Assembly: GCA_050485645.1 (NCBI GenBank)
Contig: JBJHBT010000034.1
Span: 1 to 41,132 of the forward strand
DNA length: 41,132 nt
Direction: 5' to 3'
Source: JBJHBP01 sp050485645
GTDB lineage: Bacteria > Pseudomonadota > Gammaproteobacteria > Steroidobacterales > Rariloculaceae
Below the pieces are notes generated by a model. That model made no database searches. It had not been told where the DNA came from and saw only the letters and a list, made by a program, of their open reading frames with translations. Below are positions 1 to 8,274 of the stretch, one piece after another. A program made the position numbers and the translations under genes. Position 1 is the stretch's first letter. Each line of letters starts with the position of its first letter.

Positions 1-8
1 CCCCGGTG

Positions 9-31
9 CGCGGGCGCGGGCGCGGGCGCGG
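9..31. repeat. CGCGGG hexanucleotide array
   Basis: Three perfect copies of the 6-base unit CGCGGG followed by a partial fourth, close to the left edge of the window. It is one of three hexanucleotide microsatellites in the window (the others are at 208-243 and 39587-39646). All lie outside recognisable genes. Confidence 0.7.
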
Positions 32-78
32 CGAAGGATCCGACCGCCGCAGCCTGGTGGACGTTCTCGTGAAGGACG

Positions 79-101
79 GCAGCTACCTGCGAGGTAGTTG
101 C
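79..101. terminator. Short hairpin, possible terminator
   Basis: A 10-bp stem (79-88 with 92-101, one G-T pair) closes a 3-base loop. There is no clear T run on either side, so it may be a factor-dependent end for a gene left of the window or simply a structured site. Confidence 0.3.
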
Positions 102-207
102 GGCCGCCCTATGGCGCCACCGCGCGATGCGGTCGAGCGCATTGTCGGTCACGGTTCGGTGGTATCGAGAACAAGACTCATTCCAATGTTCCAGCTGAAG
201 CATCGCG

Positions 208-243
208 GGATGCGGATGCGGATGCGGATGCGGATGCGGATGC
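208..243. repeat. GGATGC hexanucleotide array (6 units)
   Basis: Six perfect tandem copies of GGATGC, about 80 bases before the start codon of the DUF6644-type gene at 322. Slippage here would change the spacing between any upstream promoter and that gene without shifting a frame. No promoter is evident, so a phase-variation role is speculative. Confidence 0.9.
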
Positions 244-321
244 GGCGCAGACATCGTCGTTCAACGCGAGGGTATCTATTAGGTCATGGGAGGTGTTTTC
301 GGCAACCGCTAGGATTCACCA

Positions 322-864
322 ATGACCGCGTTCGACCCGGACCGCCTGTTGGTACAGTTCGCCAGTGTATTGCTGTGGATCGAGCGCAGCGCGCTCGGCG
401 TCTGGGTTCGCGAGTCGGTTTGGGTGTTTCCGTACGTGCTCGTATTTCACACGCTGGGGCTGGCGATCGTGGCCGGGTTCGGCGTCGCAGTGAATCTGTG
501 GGCGATCGCGCTCGCCGCCCGCTATCCGCACGCGCCGCTGAAGCCCTTTTTTCCGATAGCGTGGGCCGGATTCGGCGTGAGTCTTGCCTCGGGTCTGCTG
601 CTGCTCGCAGCGTATCCCGCCAAGGCGCTGACCGATCCGGTGTTCTACGTGAAGCTAACGCTGATCGGGGGCGCCCTGGCGCAGCTTGAGTGGCTGAGAA
701 GGCGGTGGCTGGCACATTCGAACACGCCGCTGCAGCCGACCGCGCCCATGCGTGCCATTGCCGTCGCGGCGATCGCGGCCTGGGCGGGCGCCGTGTTGAC
801 CGGGCGCCTGCTCGCGTACACGTTCAACTACCTGTGGACGGCTGATCTGCCGATGCGGTACTGA
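322..864 (+). CDS. DUF6644-type integral membrane protein, first of pair
   Basis: A 180-residue hydrophobic protein with about four membrane segments (roughly residues 30-55, 72-95, 105-120 and 135-160). The opening, with an amphipathic helix followed by RESVWVFP and a His in FHTLGL, matches the general pattern of the small DUF6644 membrane family, whose function is unknown to me. The stop at 862-864 is one base from the ATG of the next gene, which encodes a protein of the same general type, so the two are almost certainly cotranscribed and may form a heteromer. ATG at 322 is the only start that keeps a family-like N-terminus. The neighbouring PQQ dehydrogenase is convergent, so a redox partnership is possible but unproven. 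Confidence 0.7.
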   Translation: MTAFDPDRLLVQFASVLLWIERSALGVWVRESVWVFPYVLVFHTLGLAIVAGFGVAVNLWAIALAARYPHAPLKPFFPIAWAGFGVSLASGLLLLAAYPAKALTDPVFYVKLTLIGGALAQLEWLRRRWLAHSNTPLQPTAPMRAIAVAAIAAWAGAVLTGRLLAYTFNYLWTADLPMRY

Positions 865-865
865 C

Positions 866-1348
866 ATGGAAACATGGGTGCAATGGATCGTCGGCTCGCA
901 GCTGTCGCGAGTCGTCATGGCCAGCGACTGGCTCTGGCCGATCGCCGAGTCGCTGCATTACATGGGGCTGATGCTGCTCTTCGGTACGGTGGGCTTGTTT
1001 GATCTGCGTGTACTCGGCATCGGGAAAGGGATTTCGCCAGCCGTGGCGCACAAGCTTGTGCGCGTCGGCATGTTTGGATTCGCGATGTCCGCGGCGACGG
1101 GTGTACTGTTCATCGTCGGCGAGCCCGATCAGTACTTCTACAACCGCGCCTTCCACTGGAAGCTTCTGTTCCTGGGCCTCATGGGGCTGAACGTCACGTT
1201 CTTCTACACGATGCTCCACCGCAGGGTGACAGCGCTCGGGCCTTTCGACGACGCACCGCTGATCGCCAAGGTCTCGATGGCGCTGTCACTGCTGATCATG
1301 ATCGGCGTGATGTGCGCCGGACGATTACTGACATTCTTTCGGCCGTGA
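866..1348 (+). CDS. DUF6644-type integral membrane protein, second of pair
   Basis: A 160-residue protein with four predicted membrane helices (about 20-45, 58-80, 93-115 and 130-155). Typical features of the DUF6644 family are WPIAESLHYMGLMLLFGT near the start, FDLRVLG after the first helix, and a C-terminal helix ending in AGRLLTFF. Histidines in membrane segments (the H of ESLHYMG and that of FHWKLLF) could bind haem or metal, but this is not established. It starts one base after the stop of the preceding paralogue-like gene, which indicates translational coupling. It is followed by a convergent gap of about 105 bases containing only a weak 5-bp hairpin near 1350-1362. Confidence 0.72.
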   Translation: METWVQWIVGSQLSRVVMASDWLWPIAESLHYMGLMLLFGTVGLFDLRVLGIGKGISPAVAHKLVRVGMFGFAMSAATGVLFIVGEPDQYFYNRAFHWKLLFLGLMGLNVTFFYTMLHRRVTALGPFDDAPLIAKVSMALSLLIMIGVMCAGRLLTFFRP

Positions 1349-1453
1349 ACAGCCGTCGCGGCTGAGTCTGCGAGGTCGTCGCATCGGCGTTGTGGCCTCA
1401 AGCCGCCGTTCCAACGCACTGGTAGACCTCAGGGCCGCACATAGAATTCGCGC

Positions 1454-3571
1454 TCACCGTCCAGCGGCGTTGTTCGCGGCCCTGATCAGATACTCTCGAA
1501 TGGCCGCCGCGGTCTCGGCATCGATCGAATCGGCGAACGATGCCATGCCGTTGCCGGCCAGGGCACCTTCCATCACCACGGCATGAAAGTACGCCTCGCT
1601 CTGCAGGGCCGCCGAGAAGGCGAGATCCGGAAACATCCCGCGCCGAAACATCACCAGTGCACCCGTGCCGCCGGCCGGGGCGTCGTGACAGATCATGCAG
1701 TTGGCCTGATACGCGGTCTGGCCCCGGGCGATAACGGCATCGTCCGCGGTCGATGGCGGCGGGTTCAGCGTCGGCATCGTGAACGGTGCGGGTGCCGGCA
1801 GAGTGGCGCTGGCGCCAATTCTGAATACCAGCAGACGTGAATGATGCGGCGCGTAGTAGTTGTTGGTTGCACGGCCGGCGACAACCGCGACATGCTGCAC
1901 GCCGTCCAGCTCGAAGGTGATCGGCGCGGCCACGACGCCAGTCTGCAGATTCGGTGATTGCCAGAGCTGGGTGCCGTCATCGGCATCACGCGCGACCAGG
2001 GTATTGTTCGTGCCGTGAAACACCAGGCCGCCGGCGGTGGTCAGCATGCCGGCGAACGGACCATTGGCGCGCCAGACTTCCTGCTGCGCGACCGGATCCC
2101 AGCCCAGTATGTAAAAGCCGGAGGGTAGACCGGCCATTGCGCCCGGACCCAGCTCCGCCATGCCGGCCCCCAGATCCACGCCCAGATTCGATGTCAGCGG
2201 ATGGGGATCAAAGTTGCGATCGTGCGCGTAGACCATCGCGGTGTCCCCGGCCGAAAAATACACCAGCCCCGTATCCGGGTTGTAGGCCATCGGGTGCCAG
2301 CTGTGTGCGCCCTGCGCCGAGGGCTGTACGGCGTAAGCACGACCGGTTTCGTCGTAGCGCGCGTCGGGATTTTCGATCGGGCGTCCGGTCTCCATATCGA
2401 TGCCGGTGGCCCAGTTCACGGCGGCGAAGGCCTCGGCTGAAATCAGTTCGCCGCTGGCCGCATCCAGCACATAGAAGAAGCCGTTCTTTGGCGCCTGCAT
2501 CAGTACGCGCCGGGAGGTGCCGTCGAAATCCAGATCCGCGAGGATCATGTGTTGCGAGGCGGTGTAGTCCCAGGACTCACCCGGCGTTGTCTGGTAATGC
2601 CACACATAACTGCCGTCGTCGGGGTTCAGTGCGACGATGGACGACAGGAACAGGTTGTCGCCACCGCCGGGGCTGCGCAGGGAACGGTTCCACGGCGAAC
2701 CGTTGCCGACGCCGATGTACAGCAGATCAAGATCAGGGTCATAGGACATCGAGTCCCAGACGGTGCCGCCACCGCCCAGCTCCCACCACTCACCGTTCCA
2801 GGTGGCCGCGGCCATCTCCATCACATCGTTCTCAAAGCCCAGTGCCGGGTTGCCGGGCACGGTGAAGAGTCGCCAGTCGAGCTCGCCGCTTTCCGCGTCG
2901 TAAGCCGATACATAGCCGCGCACGCCGTACTCGGCGCCGCCATTGCCGATAAGCACGCGGCCTTTCACAACGCGCGGTGCGCCGGTGATGGTGTAGGACA
3001 GTTCGCGATCAATCAGCGTGTCCGCTTCCCACACCGGTTGTCCGGTGGCGGCATCAAGTGCCACGAGGCGACCATCGATCGTGCCCACATAGACCTTGCC
3101 GTTCCACACCGCGACACCGCGGTTGATCACGTCGCAGCACGCGCGCACACCCCACTCGCCGGGCACCTGGGCGTCATAGCGCCAGATCTGGCGGCCGGTG
3201 CGCGCATCGAAGGCTTTCACGTTGCTCCACGCGGTGGTCACGTACAGCACGCCGTCCACGAAGATCGGCGTGGCCTGCTGTGTGCGGCCGGTGCTGTAGT
3301 CGCCAAACCAGGCAAGCCCCAGTTCGCTGACGTTGCCGGTGTGGATTTCAGTCAGCGGGCTGTAGCGCTGCTCATCGTAGGTTCGACCATGGGTCATCCA
3401 CTGGCCGGGTTCCTGGTCTGCTGCCAGCAGGCGCGGTGCGTTGACCTGCGCTGCACCTGCAGCGGCCGGCGGGTTCGCCGTCGTCGGGGTGGGCAATGGC
3501 TCGCCGGATTCGCCACAGGCCACGAGCAGTGCAACTGTCGCAACACACAGTACAGGGACGGGTTTCAGCAT
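1454..3571 (-). CDS. Lipid-anchored quinohemoprotein (PQQ) alcohol dehydrogenase
   Basis: A 705-residue PQQ-dependent dehydrogenase fused to a C-terminal cytochrome c domain, which oxidises alcohols in the periplasm and passes electrons to its own haem. The start at 3571 gives a lipoprotein signal with lipobox LVAC (Cys19) and has AGAGGTG four bases upstream; the open frame further upstream is disregarded. Visible marks are beta-propeller W-motifs, the vicinal disulfide Cys145-Cys146 (RACCDV) that contacts PQQ, and the catalytic Asp335 in WDYT. Haem is bound by CMICH (625-629), with Met676 as likely sixth ligand. The residue two after Asp335 is Thr, not the Asp typical of lanthanide enzymes, which suggests a calcium type. 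No PQQ biosynthesis gene is nearby. The substrate is unknown. Confidence 0.9.
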   Translation of the reverse strand: MLKPVPVLCVATVALLVACGESGEPLPTPTTANPPAAAGAAQVNAPRLLAADQEPGQWMTHGRTYDEQRYSPLTEIHTGNVSELGLAWFGDYSTGRTQQATPIFVDGVLYVTTAWSNVKAFDARTGRQIWRYDAQVPGEWGVRACCDVINRGVAVWNGKVYVGTIDGRLVALDAATGQPVWEADTLIDRELSYTITGAPRVVKGRVLIGNGGAEYGVRGYVSAYDAESGELDWRLFTVPGNPALGFENDVMEMAAATWNGEWWELGGGGTVWDSMSYDPDLDLLYIGVGNGSPWNRSLRSPGGGDNLFLSSIVALNPDDGSYVWHYQTTPGESWDYTASQHMILADLDFDGTSRRVLMQAPKNGFFYVLDAASGELISAEAFAAVNWATGIDMETGRPIENPDARYDETGRAYAVQPSAQGAHSWHPMAYNPDTGLVYFSAGDTAMVYAHDRNFDPHPLTSNLGVDLGAGMAELGPGAMAGLPSGFYILGWDPVAQQEVWRANGPFAGMLTTAGGLVFHGTNNTLVARDADDGTQLWQSPNLQTGVVAAPITFELDGVQHVAVVAGRATNNYYAPHHSRLLVFRIGASATLPAPAPFTMPTLNPPPSTADDAVIARGQTAYQANCMICHDAPAGGTGALVMFRRGMFPDLAFSAALQSEAYFHAVVMEGALAGNGMASFADSIDAETAAAIREYLIRAANNAAGR

Positions 3572-4047
3572 GAGGCACCTCTGGCGGACAATCCGGGCAC
3601 CCGACCGTCGGGTCCCAGACCGCGAAAGGTACCTAGTCTGGGGACGGCCGACAACACTGACGCCGGAGCACCAACGTTCAGCAACCTCCGGCAGTTTCAG
3701 CGACCTCCGGCAGTCCCAGACCTTCAGCGATCCCCGCCGCAACGTGGGCTTTGGTCGGCGTCAGCCCGAACAGAGAGGTGCCGGTTTCCGCAGCGGATCC
3801 GCATCAGCGTGAGTGTCCGTGATGAAGCAGCAGTCGTTACTGCGACCTGCTCCCTGAGGTCGTTGCCTGCCAATTCGCGCGATGCTAGCCTTATGTAAAG
3901 CTCACAACACGCCTGCAGGTAACGAGGGCGTCGCAGAATCGGCCAAGGGCAGTCCGCGCCACAAAGCGGCTCGCTCTACGACGATCACCGCTGCCCCGCA
4001 GACGCAGACGGCCCGTTCGGTTTCTCTTCACCCGGGAGCGCACAGCG
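3572..4047. other. Divergent intergenic region without a gene
   Basis: The space between the PQQ dehydrogenase (leftward) and the membrane protein at 4048 (rightward) must hold promoters for both. I see no convincing coding frame. The only clear structure is a 19-base tandem duplication at 3677-3714. Confidence 0.6.
3677..3714. repeat. 19-bp tandem duplication
   Basis: Two adjacent 19-base copies (3677-3695 and 3696-3714) that differ at one position, each ending in CCTCCGGCAGT. A partial third copy (TTCAGCGA) follows shortly after. It lies about 105 bases upstream of the PQQ dehydrogenase start, so it could be a repeated regulator site or a local replication duplication. Confidence 0.7.
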
Positions 4048-4878
4048 ATGATTGACTCCGCCAGCAACAGCCCCCACGCCGCAATGCCATCCGGCGGCAA
4101 CGTTAACGTCAACGCCGATGCCTCCGGTGTGTCATGGAGTGCGGTGATCGCCGGCACGGCGGCATCGGCCGCGCTGTCGCTCATCCTCGTGATGCTGGGC
4201 GTGGGCTTCGGCATAGCCGCCGTGTCGCCCTGGGTGGGCGCCGGCGCGGCCGCGATCGGCATCGGTGCGATCATCTGGCTCGCGTTCACCCATGTCGTCG
4301 CTGCAGGCATGGGCGGCTATCTTGCCGGCCGGCTGCGGGTGAGGTGGGCCGGCGTGCATGTCGACGAGGTCTACTTTCGCGACACCGTGCACGGGTTTCT
4401 GACCTGGTGCCTGGCCACGCTGCTGACGGCCGCACTGATGGGCACCGCGCTGGCGACCCTCGCCGGCGCCGCCAGCCAGCCAGCGGCCGGTGCTCTGGCG
4501 CAGGGTGGTGACGGTGTCGGGTATCATGTCGACCGCCTGTTCCGCAGCGACGACGATGGCGTCGAACCCGCGGACGACACCACCCGAGCCGTCGCGGCGC
4601 GGGTGCTGACCGCCACCCTGACCGACGACGAACTGTCCGCCGAAGACCGCGACCACCTCGTCGGTCTGATCGCCCGACACACGAACCTGAGCACGGCCGA
4701 CGCGCAGCGGCGGGTGGAGGAGATTCACGGCCAGTTCACCGAGGCGACCACGGAGCTTCGCGCGGCAGCCGCCTGGACGGTCGGCTGGATGTTCATCGCA
4801 CTGCTGATGGGCGCGTTCTTCGCCAGCCTCGCGGCCACCTACGGCGGCAGACACCGCGACTCGGACCTGCGAGGCTGA
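4048..4878 (+). CDS. Glycine-rich four-helix membrane protein, function unknown
   Basis: A 276-residue protein. A short polar N-terminus leads into two long Gly/Ala-rich membrane helices (about 29-57 and 62-90) and a third near 112-142. An acidic soluble segment (about 150-235, rich in Asp, Glu and Arg) follows, then a final helix near 240-262. The soluble loop has a helical stretch resembling a coiled coil (STADAQRRVEEIHGQF). I recall similar architecture in unnamed proteins annotated PhnA-like or as plain membrane proteins, but no function is established. GGGAG lies nine bases before the ATG. It is followed by a hairpin and then a 24-residue membrane peptide gene on the same strand, so the two may be coexpressed. 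Confidence 0.75.
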   Translation: MIDSASNSPHAAMPSGGNVNVNADASGVSWSAVIAGTAASAALSLILVMLGVGFGIAAVSPWVGAGAAAIGIGAIIWLAFTHVVAAGMGGYLAGRLRVRWAGVHVDEVYFRDTVHGFLTWCLATLLTAALMGTALATLAGAASQPAAGALAQGGDGVGYHVDRLFRSDDDGVEPADDTTRAVAARVLTATLTDDELSAEDRDHLVGLIARHTNLSTADAQRRVEEIHGQFTEATTELRAAAAWTVGWMFIALLMGAFFASLAATYGGRHRDSDLRG

Positions 4879-4880
4879 GC

Positions 4881-4913
4881 GCGGCAGGCCGACGTCCGCC
4901 GCCGGCCTGCCGC
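4881..4913 (+). terminator. Perfect 11-bp hairpin after the membrane protein gene
   Basis: Arms 4881-4891 and 4903-4913 are perfectly complementary (GCGGCAGGCCG and its inverse) around an 11-base loop. No T run follows. It may attenuate transcription or protect the 3' end of the upstream message before the small gene at 4946. Confidence 0.45.
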
Positions 4914-4945
4914 AACCAACTGTACACGGCACAACGGGAGCTACC

Positions 4946-5020
4946 ATGTTCAAGGGTCTCTTGCTTTACTTCCTCGGCGTTCCCATTCCGGTGATCATCC
5001 TGCTCTTTCTGATCTTCTAA
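4946..5020 (+). CDS. 24-residue single-span membrane peptide
   Basis: A short ORF of 24 codons starting ATG with a strong GGGAG five bases upstream and ending TAA. The peptide begins MFKGLLLYFLG, continues VPIPVIILLFL and is almost wholly hydrophobic apart from Lys3, so it should form one membrane helix. Its start (MFKG plus a hydrophobic run with a Gly-x-Pro kink) resembles tiny membrane peptides seen in many proteobacteria, from memory and without a named family. It lies 67 bases after the gene at 4048, past a hairpin, and is followed by the convergent kinase gene. A role as a small partner of a membrane complex is inference. Confidence 0.62.
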   Translation: MFKGLLLYFLGVPIPVIILLFLIF

Positions 5021-5071
5021 CCACCAGGCAAGGTACGGGCATTGCAGTGCAGACGCTGCCGGTGAGTCTGG

Positions 5072-7495
5072 TCAGTACTCCGTTCCTGCCACCGTTCCAT
5101 TATCCAGGTCCGGCGACAGGGGAGCCGATAACGCAGAAGCGGCAGGAGGCGGGTCATCCCCCGGAATCATCGTGGCGCGCCAGCTCGTGGCCATGCCGTG
5201 GATATCCATCAGATTACGAGCAGCCGCTTCCTCGGCTACAGCGGCCAATGCGGTGGCCGCGCCGGTAACATCCCCGTCGGCGTGCAGCATCCGCGCCGCA
5301 AGCGCCTGCGCGAAAAGCAGCTGGGCAGCCCCTTCGGGCAGCACGGCAGTGGAAACCTCCAGCCCGCGGGCAATGTGAGGCCTTGCCTCTTCGGTGTCGC
5401 CGCGGTCGAGCAGGACGCGGCCGACCTGCAGATGCGCCAGCCCCGTGAAGCCGTGTTCGCGACCGAGCGCCACCAGCCGGATGGCCAATGATTCGCGCAG
5501 CAGTGCCAGCGCCTCGACATTACGATCAAGCTGCAACAGCAGCACGGCAAGGTTGTTCATATGGATCGCCAGGTTCGGGTCCATATGCGCGTCCGGCTGG
5601 CTCCTGCCGATCTCCACGCTCTGGCGGTAGTAGTGCTCGGCTTCGTCAAGATCACCGGAATCGTGATACGCGGCGGCGAGGTTGTTGAGCAGCGTTGCCT
5701 CCTCCTGCGGGTCGAGGTCAGTAAACGCCTGCAACCGAAACACCTCTTCAAGCAGCGCAATAGCCTGATCGAGGTCGCCGGTGTCGAGCAGCACGACCGC
5801 GAAATCGTTGAGCAGCTTGATCCGGAACTCGACCGGCAGCGCCTGCGTCATCAGTGCAACGACCTGCTGGTAGTCGGATTTCGACCGCTCCAGCTCACCG
5901 CGCCGAAAGGCGGTCCAGGCGAGGTCCGCCTGCGTCTGCAGGCTGCGTTGATCAGCCGTACCGTAAAGGCGCACGTTGAGGGTATGAGAGCGCTCGAGAT
6001 TGCTTCTGGCGGCGTCGAGATCCAGCAGCCCCAGCTGCGTGTAACCCACCGTCCGGCGCAGCGCCGCTTCCAGGTCCGGCAAGTCGGCAAAGCGCTCCGC
6101 GATCATGTCGTCGGCCCGTGCCAGCACGTCCCGGATCGTTGCATCGGCACCGGCTTCGTAAGGATCGGCCTCCATCAGTATGCTCTGCAGGAAGTCGTTG
6201 ACGAGCAGCGTACGGTCACGCTCCGCACGCGCCTGTTCGGCCTGCCACGCAAAGCCGGCCAGCCCGCCGGTCAGGGATAGCAGCAGCAGCACCGTCGCGG
6301 CCGCGGGCAGCCAGTGCCGACGCAGGAACTTGCCGCAGCGATAGACGGCGGTATCCGCTCTCGCAGCGACCGGATGCCCGTCGAGATAGCGCTCCAGGTC
6401 CTCGGCAAACTGAACGACCGAACCGTAGCGCCGTGAAGGGTCCGCACGCAGCGCCATGAGCAGAATGTTGTCCAGATCACCGCGCAGGGCGGCAACATGC
6501 CGGCGTCTGTTCAGCCCTCGCCGGCGGGCCAGCGCAGCGGCCAGTGTCGAATCGCCCAGACGCGCGATGCACGTACTCGGCCGCGGCACCGCCAGCGACT
6601 CGAACCTGCTCACCAGTGCCCGCTGCGAACGCACGTCGATCTGATACGGCGGCTCACCGCACAGCAGTTCATACGCCAGCACGCCCAGTGAATAGACATC
6701 GCTGACGGTCGTTGCGCGGCCCTCGAGAATCTGCTCGGGACTCGCGTAATTCGGCGTCATGGCCGGACCAAACAACAAAGTCATGTCGCCGGCGGCGTCG
6801 GCGTCATTGGTCGCAGTGACCAGCTTGGCGATACCGAAGTCCAGCAGCTTGGGCAGACCATCCGGCGTGATCAGGATATTGGACGGTTTCAGGTCACGAT
6901 GGATGACGAGATTCTGGTGGGCCGCCTGCACCGCGAGCATGACCTTGTGGAGCAACCGGATTCGAGATCGCATGCCGAGGCGATTGTCGTCGCAGAATCG
7001 GTCGATGGGCACACCCTCAACATACTCCATGACCAGGTACGGAAGACCGTCTTCGGTCGTGCCCGAGTCGATGAGCCCGGCGATGTACGGGTGATTCAGG
7101 CGTGCAAGCACGCGTCGTTCCGACTCGAAGCGCTCCAGTCCCTCACGGGTGGCGAGAAACCCGCGCATGAGCTTGATGGCGACTCGCTGTACATACTCGC
7201 CTTCACGATGCTCGGCGAGGTACACGGTGCCCATGCCACCGTCGCCCAGCGGCTCAACGATTGTGTAGCGTCCGATACGCGAACCGCTGCGCCGCGCTGT
7301 CTCGGCTATCGTGGCAACCGGCTCCAGAAACCCGTCGCTTTCCTCGACCGCATGCAGCAGCGATTCCACAGCGGCGAGAAGATCAGGATCACCGCCGCAT
7401 TGCGCGGCCAGGAAATCGTTGCGCGACTGCGGGGGAAGATTCAGCGCTGCCTCGCACAATTCCAGCGCGCGCCGCTCGTGACCGGTCGCGTTCAT
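5072..7495 (-). CDS. Transmembrane Ser/Thr protein kinase with TPR repeats
   Basis: An 807-residue Hanks-type kinase. The kinase domain spans about 75-370: glycine loop GDGGMG (84-89), catalytic Lys108 in VAIK, HRDLKPSN (199-206), DFG (219-221) and SPEQ (252-255). One membrane helix follows (about 396-416), then a C-terminal sensory part with several TPR-like repeats (for example LNNLAAAYHDSGDLDEAEHY and MNNLAVLLLQLDRNVEALAL). An N-terminal helical segment of about 70 residues precedes the kinase, as in kinases paired with ECF-type sigma factors. The ATG at 7495 is chosen because it lies 22 bases after the sigma-factor stop; a longer frame would overlap that gene. It is probably expressed with the sigma factor and acts in the same signalling path. 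Confidence 0.9.
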   Translation of the reverse strand: MNATGHERRALELCEAALNLPPQSRNDFLAAQCGGDPDLLAAVESLLHAVEESDGFLEPVATIAETARRSGSRIGRYTIVEPLGDGGMGTVYLAEHREGEYVQRVAIKLMRGFLATREGLERFESERRVLARLNHPYIAGLIDSGTTEDGLPYLVMEYVEGVPIDRFCDDNRLGMRSRIRLLHKVMLAVQAAHQNLVIHRDLKPSNILITPDGLPKLLDFGIAKLVTATNDADAAGDMTLLFGPAMTPNYASPEQILEGRATTVSDVYSLGVLAYELLCGEPPYQIDVRSQRALVSRFESLAVPRPSTCIARLGDSTLAAALARRRGLNRRRHVAALRGDLDNILLMALRADPSRRYGSVVQFAEDLERYLDGHPVAARADTAVYRCGKFLRRHWLPAAATVLLLLSLTGGLAGFAWQAEQARAERDRTLLVNDFLQSILMEADPYEAGADATIRDVLARADDMIAERFADLPDLEAALRRTVGYTQLGLLDLDAARSNLERSHTLNVRLYGTADQRSLQTQADLAWTAFRRGELERSKSDYQQVVALMTQALPVEFRIKLLNDFAVVLLDTGDLDQAIALLEEVFRLQAFTDLDPQEEATLLNNLAAAYHDSGDLDEAEHYYRQSVEIGRSQPDAHMDPNLAIHMNNLAVLLLQLDRNVEALALLRESLAIRLVALGREHGFTGLAHLQVGRVLLDRGDTEEARPHIARGLEVSTAVLPEGAAQLLFAQALAARMLHADGDVTGAATALAAVAEEAAARNLMDIHGMATSWRATMIPGDDPPPAASALSAPLSPDLDNGTVAGTEY

Positions 7496-7517
7496 GACTC
7501 GACGCTTGTGGGGTTCA

Positions 7518-8087
7518 TCAGCCGGAATCTGCCTTGTCACGGTCGTGCAAGGCGCGGTACAGCCAACCACGGGCGGTCGCCCAGCTGCGCTTCAGGGTCG
7601 CGACGGATTTGCCAAGTACTTCGGCGGATTCTTCCAGCGTAAGCCCTCCGAAGTAGCGCAGCTCGACGAGACTGGCACGCTCCGGGTCCACTTCCCCCAG
7701 CCTTTCCAGCGCATCGTGCAGCGCACGTACGTCTGTATTCAGCGTGTGTCCGGACGAAGACAGGTTGCTCAATGTCACACGCACACCGCCATCGCGCTTG
7801 TTCGCACGGCGGCTGCGAGCCGCGTCGATCAGAATGCGCCGCATGGTGCCAGCTGCCGCCGCCAGAAAGTGGGCGCGATCCTGCCACGTGATGCGATCGA
7901 GTTCCAGCATACGCAGATAGGCTTCATGCACCAGCGCGTGAGGCTCGAGTTCCTGAGCTCCGGACTCGCGCGCAAGGTGGCGGGTGGCGATGGCAGTGAG
8001 CTCGGGATAGATGGCCTCGAACAGCGCAGCCTGTGCGGACGAATCGTTCGCCGCAGCCTCTCCAAGCAATACAGTCAAGTCTCCCAT
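7518..8087 (-). CDS. ECF-type RNA polymerase sigma factor (TIGR02999-like)
   Basis: A 189-residue sigma factor. The region-2-like part includes ELEPHALVHEAYLRML and WQDRAHFLAAAAGTMRRIL, the characteristic signature of the Sigma70_ECF group (PF07638/TIGR02999). Region 4 is LVELRYFGGLTLEESAEVLG followed by the recognition helix VATLKRSWATARGWL. ATG at 8087 gives a normal family N-terminus (MGDLTVLLGEA); the longer open frame starts with low-complexity residues. Members of this group often sit beside a Ser/Thr kinase, as here (22 bases to the kinase gene), and no anti-sigma gene is visible. Its regulon is unknown; the protease and rhombosortase upstream on the same strand are candidates. Confidence 0.92.
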   Translation of the reverse strand: MGDLTVLLGEAAANDSSAQAALFEAIYPELTAIATRHLARESGAQELEPHALVHEAYLRMLELDRITWQDRAHFLAAAAGTMRRILIDAARSRRANKRDGGVRVTLSNLSSSGHTLNTDVRALHDALERLGEVDPERASLVELRYFGGLTLEESAEVLGKSVATLKRSWATARGWLYRALHDRDKADSG

Positions 8088-8274
8088 CCGGCAATCCCTG
8101 TGGATGGGCCGGCTCCGGGTACTGCCCGACCCCTTCTTGTTTGCCCGAAGCCTAGCAGGCGGTCTCGGGCCACTCAACCACGTATCCAGGCAGACCGCCG
8201 AATCCGCAGTTCACGCTGCAACACCCCAGTGGGCAGGCGGACTGGAGGACCCGCGGCCCTCAGGCGCCGGCAAA

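Larger units (their letters stand above)
1..321. other. Left-edge region with no supported gene
   Basis: No reading frame here looks like a real protein. The frames that stay open are biased by the two simple repeats and end in the following gene in another frame. The stretch holds a short CGCGGG array, a hairpin at 79-101 and a GGATGC array at 208-243. It may be the space downstream of a gene that lies left of the window, with the hairpin as that gene's end, but this is inference. Confidence 0.5.

Noticed and set aside
208..243. CRISPR or coding Asp-Ala repeat
   Set aside because: Units are only six bases with no spacers, and the frames across it lack a credible start and continuation.
2549..3898. 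Long plus-strand open frame (449 codons) opposite the PQQ dehydrogenase
   Set aside because: It is the antisense shadow of a well-supported gene in GC-rich DNA; the translation has no domain-like pattern.
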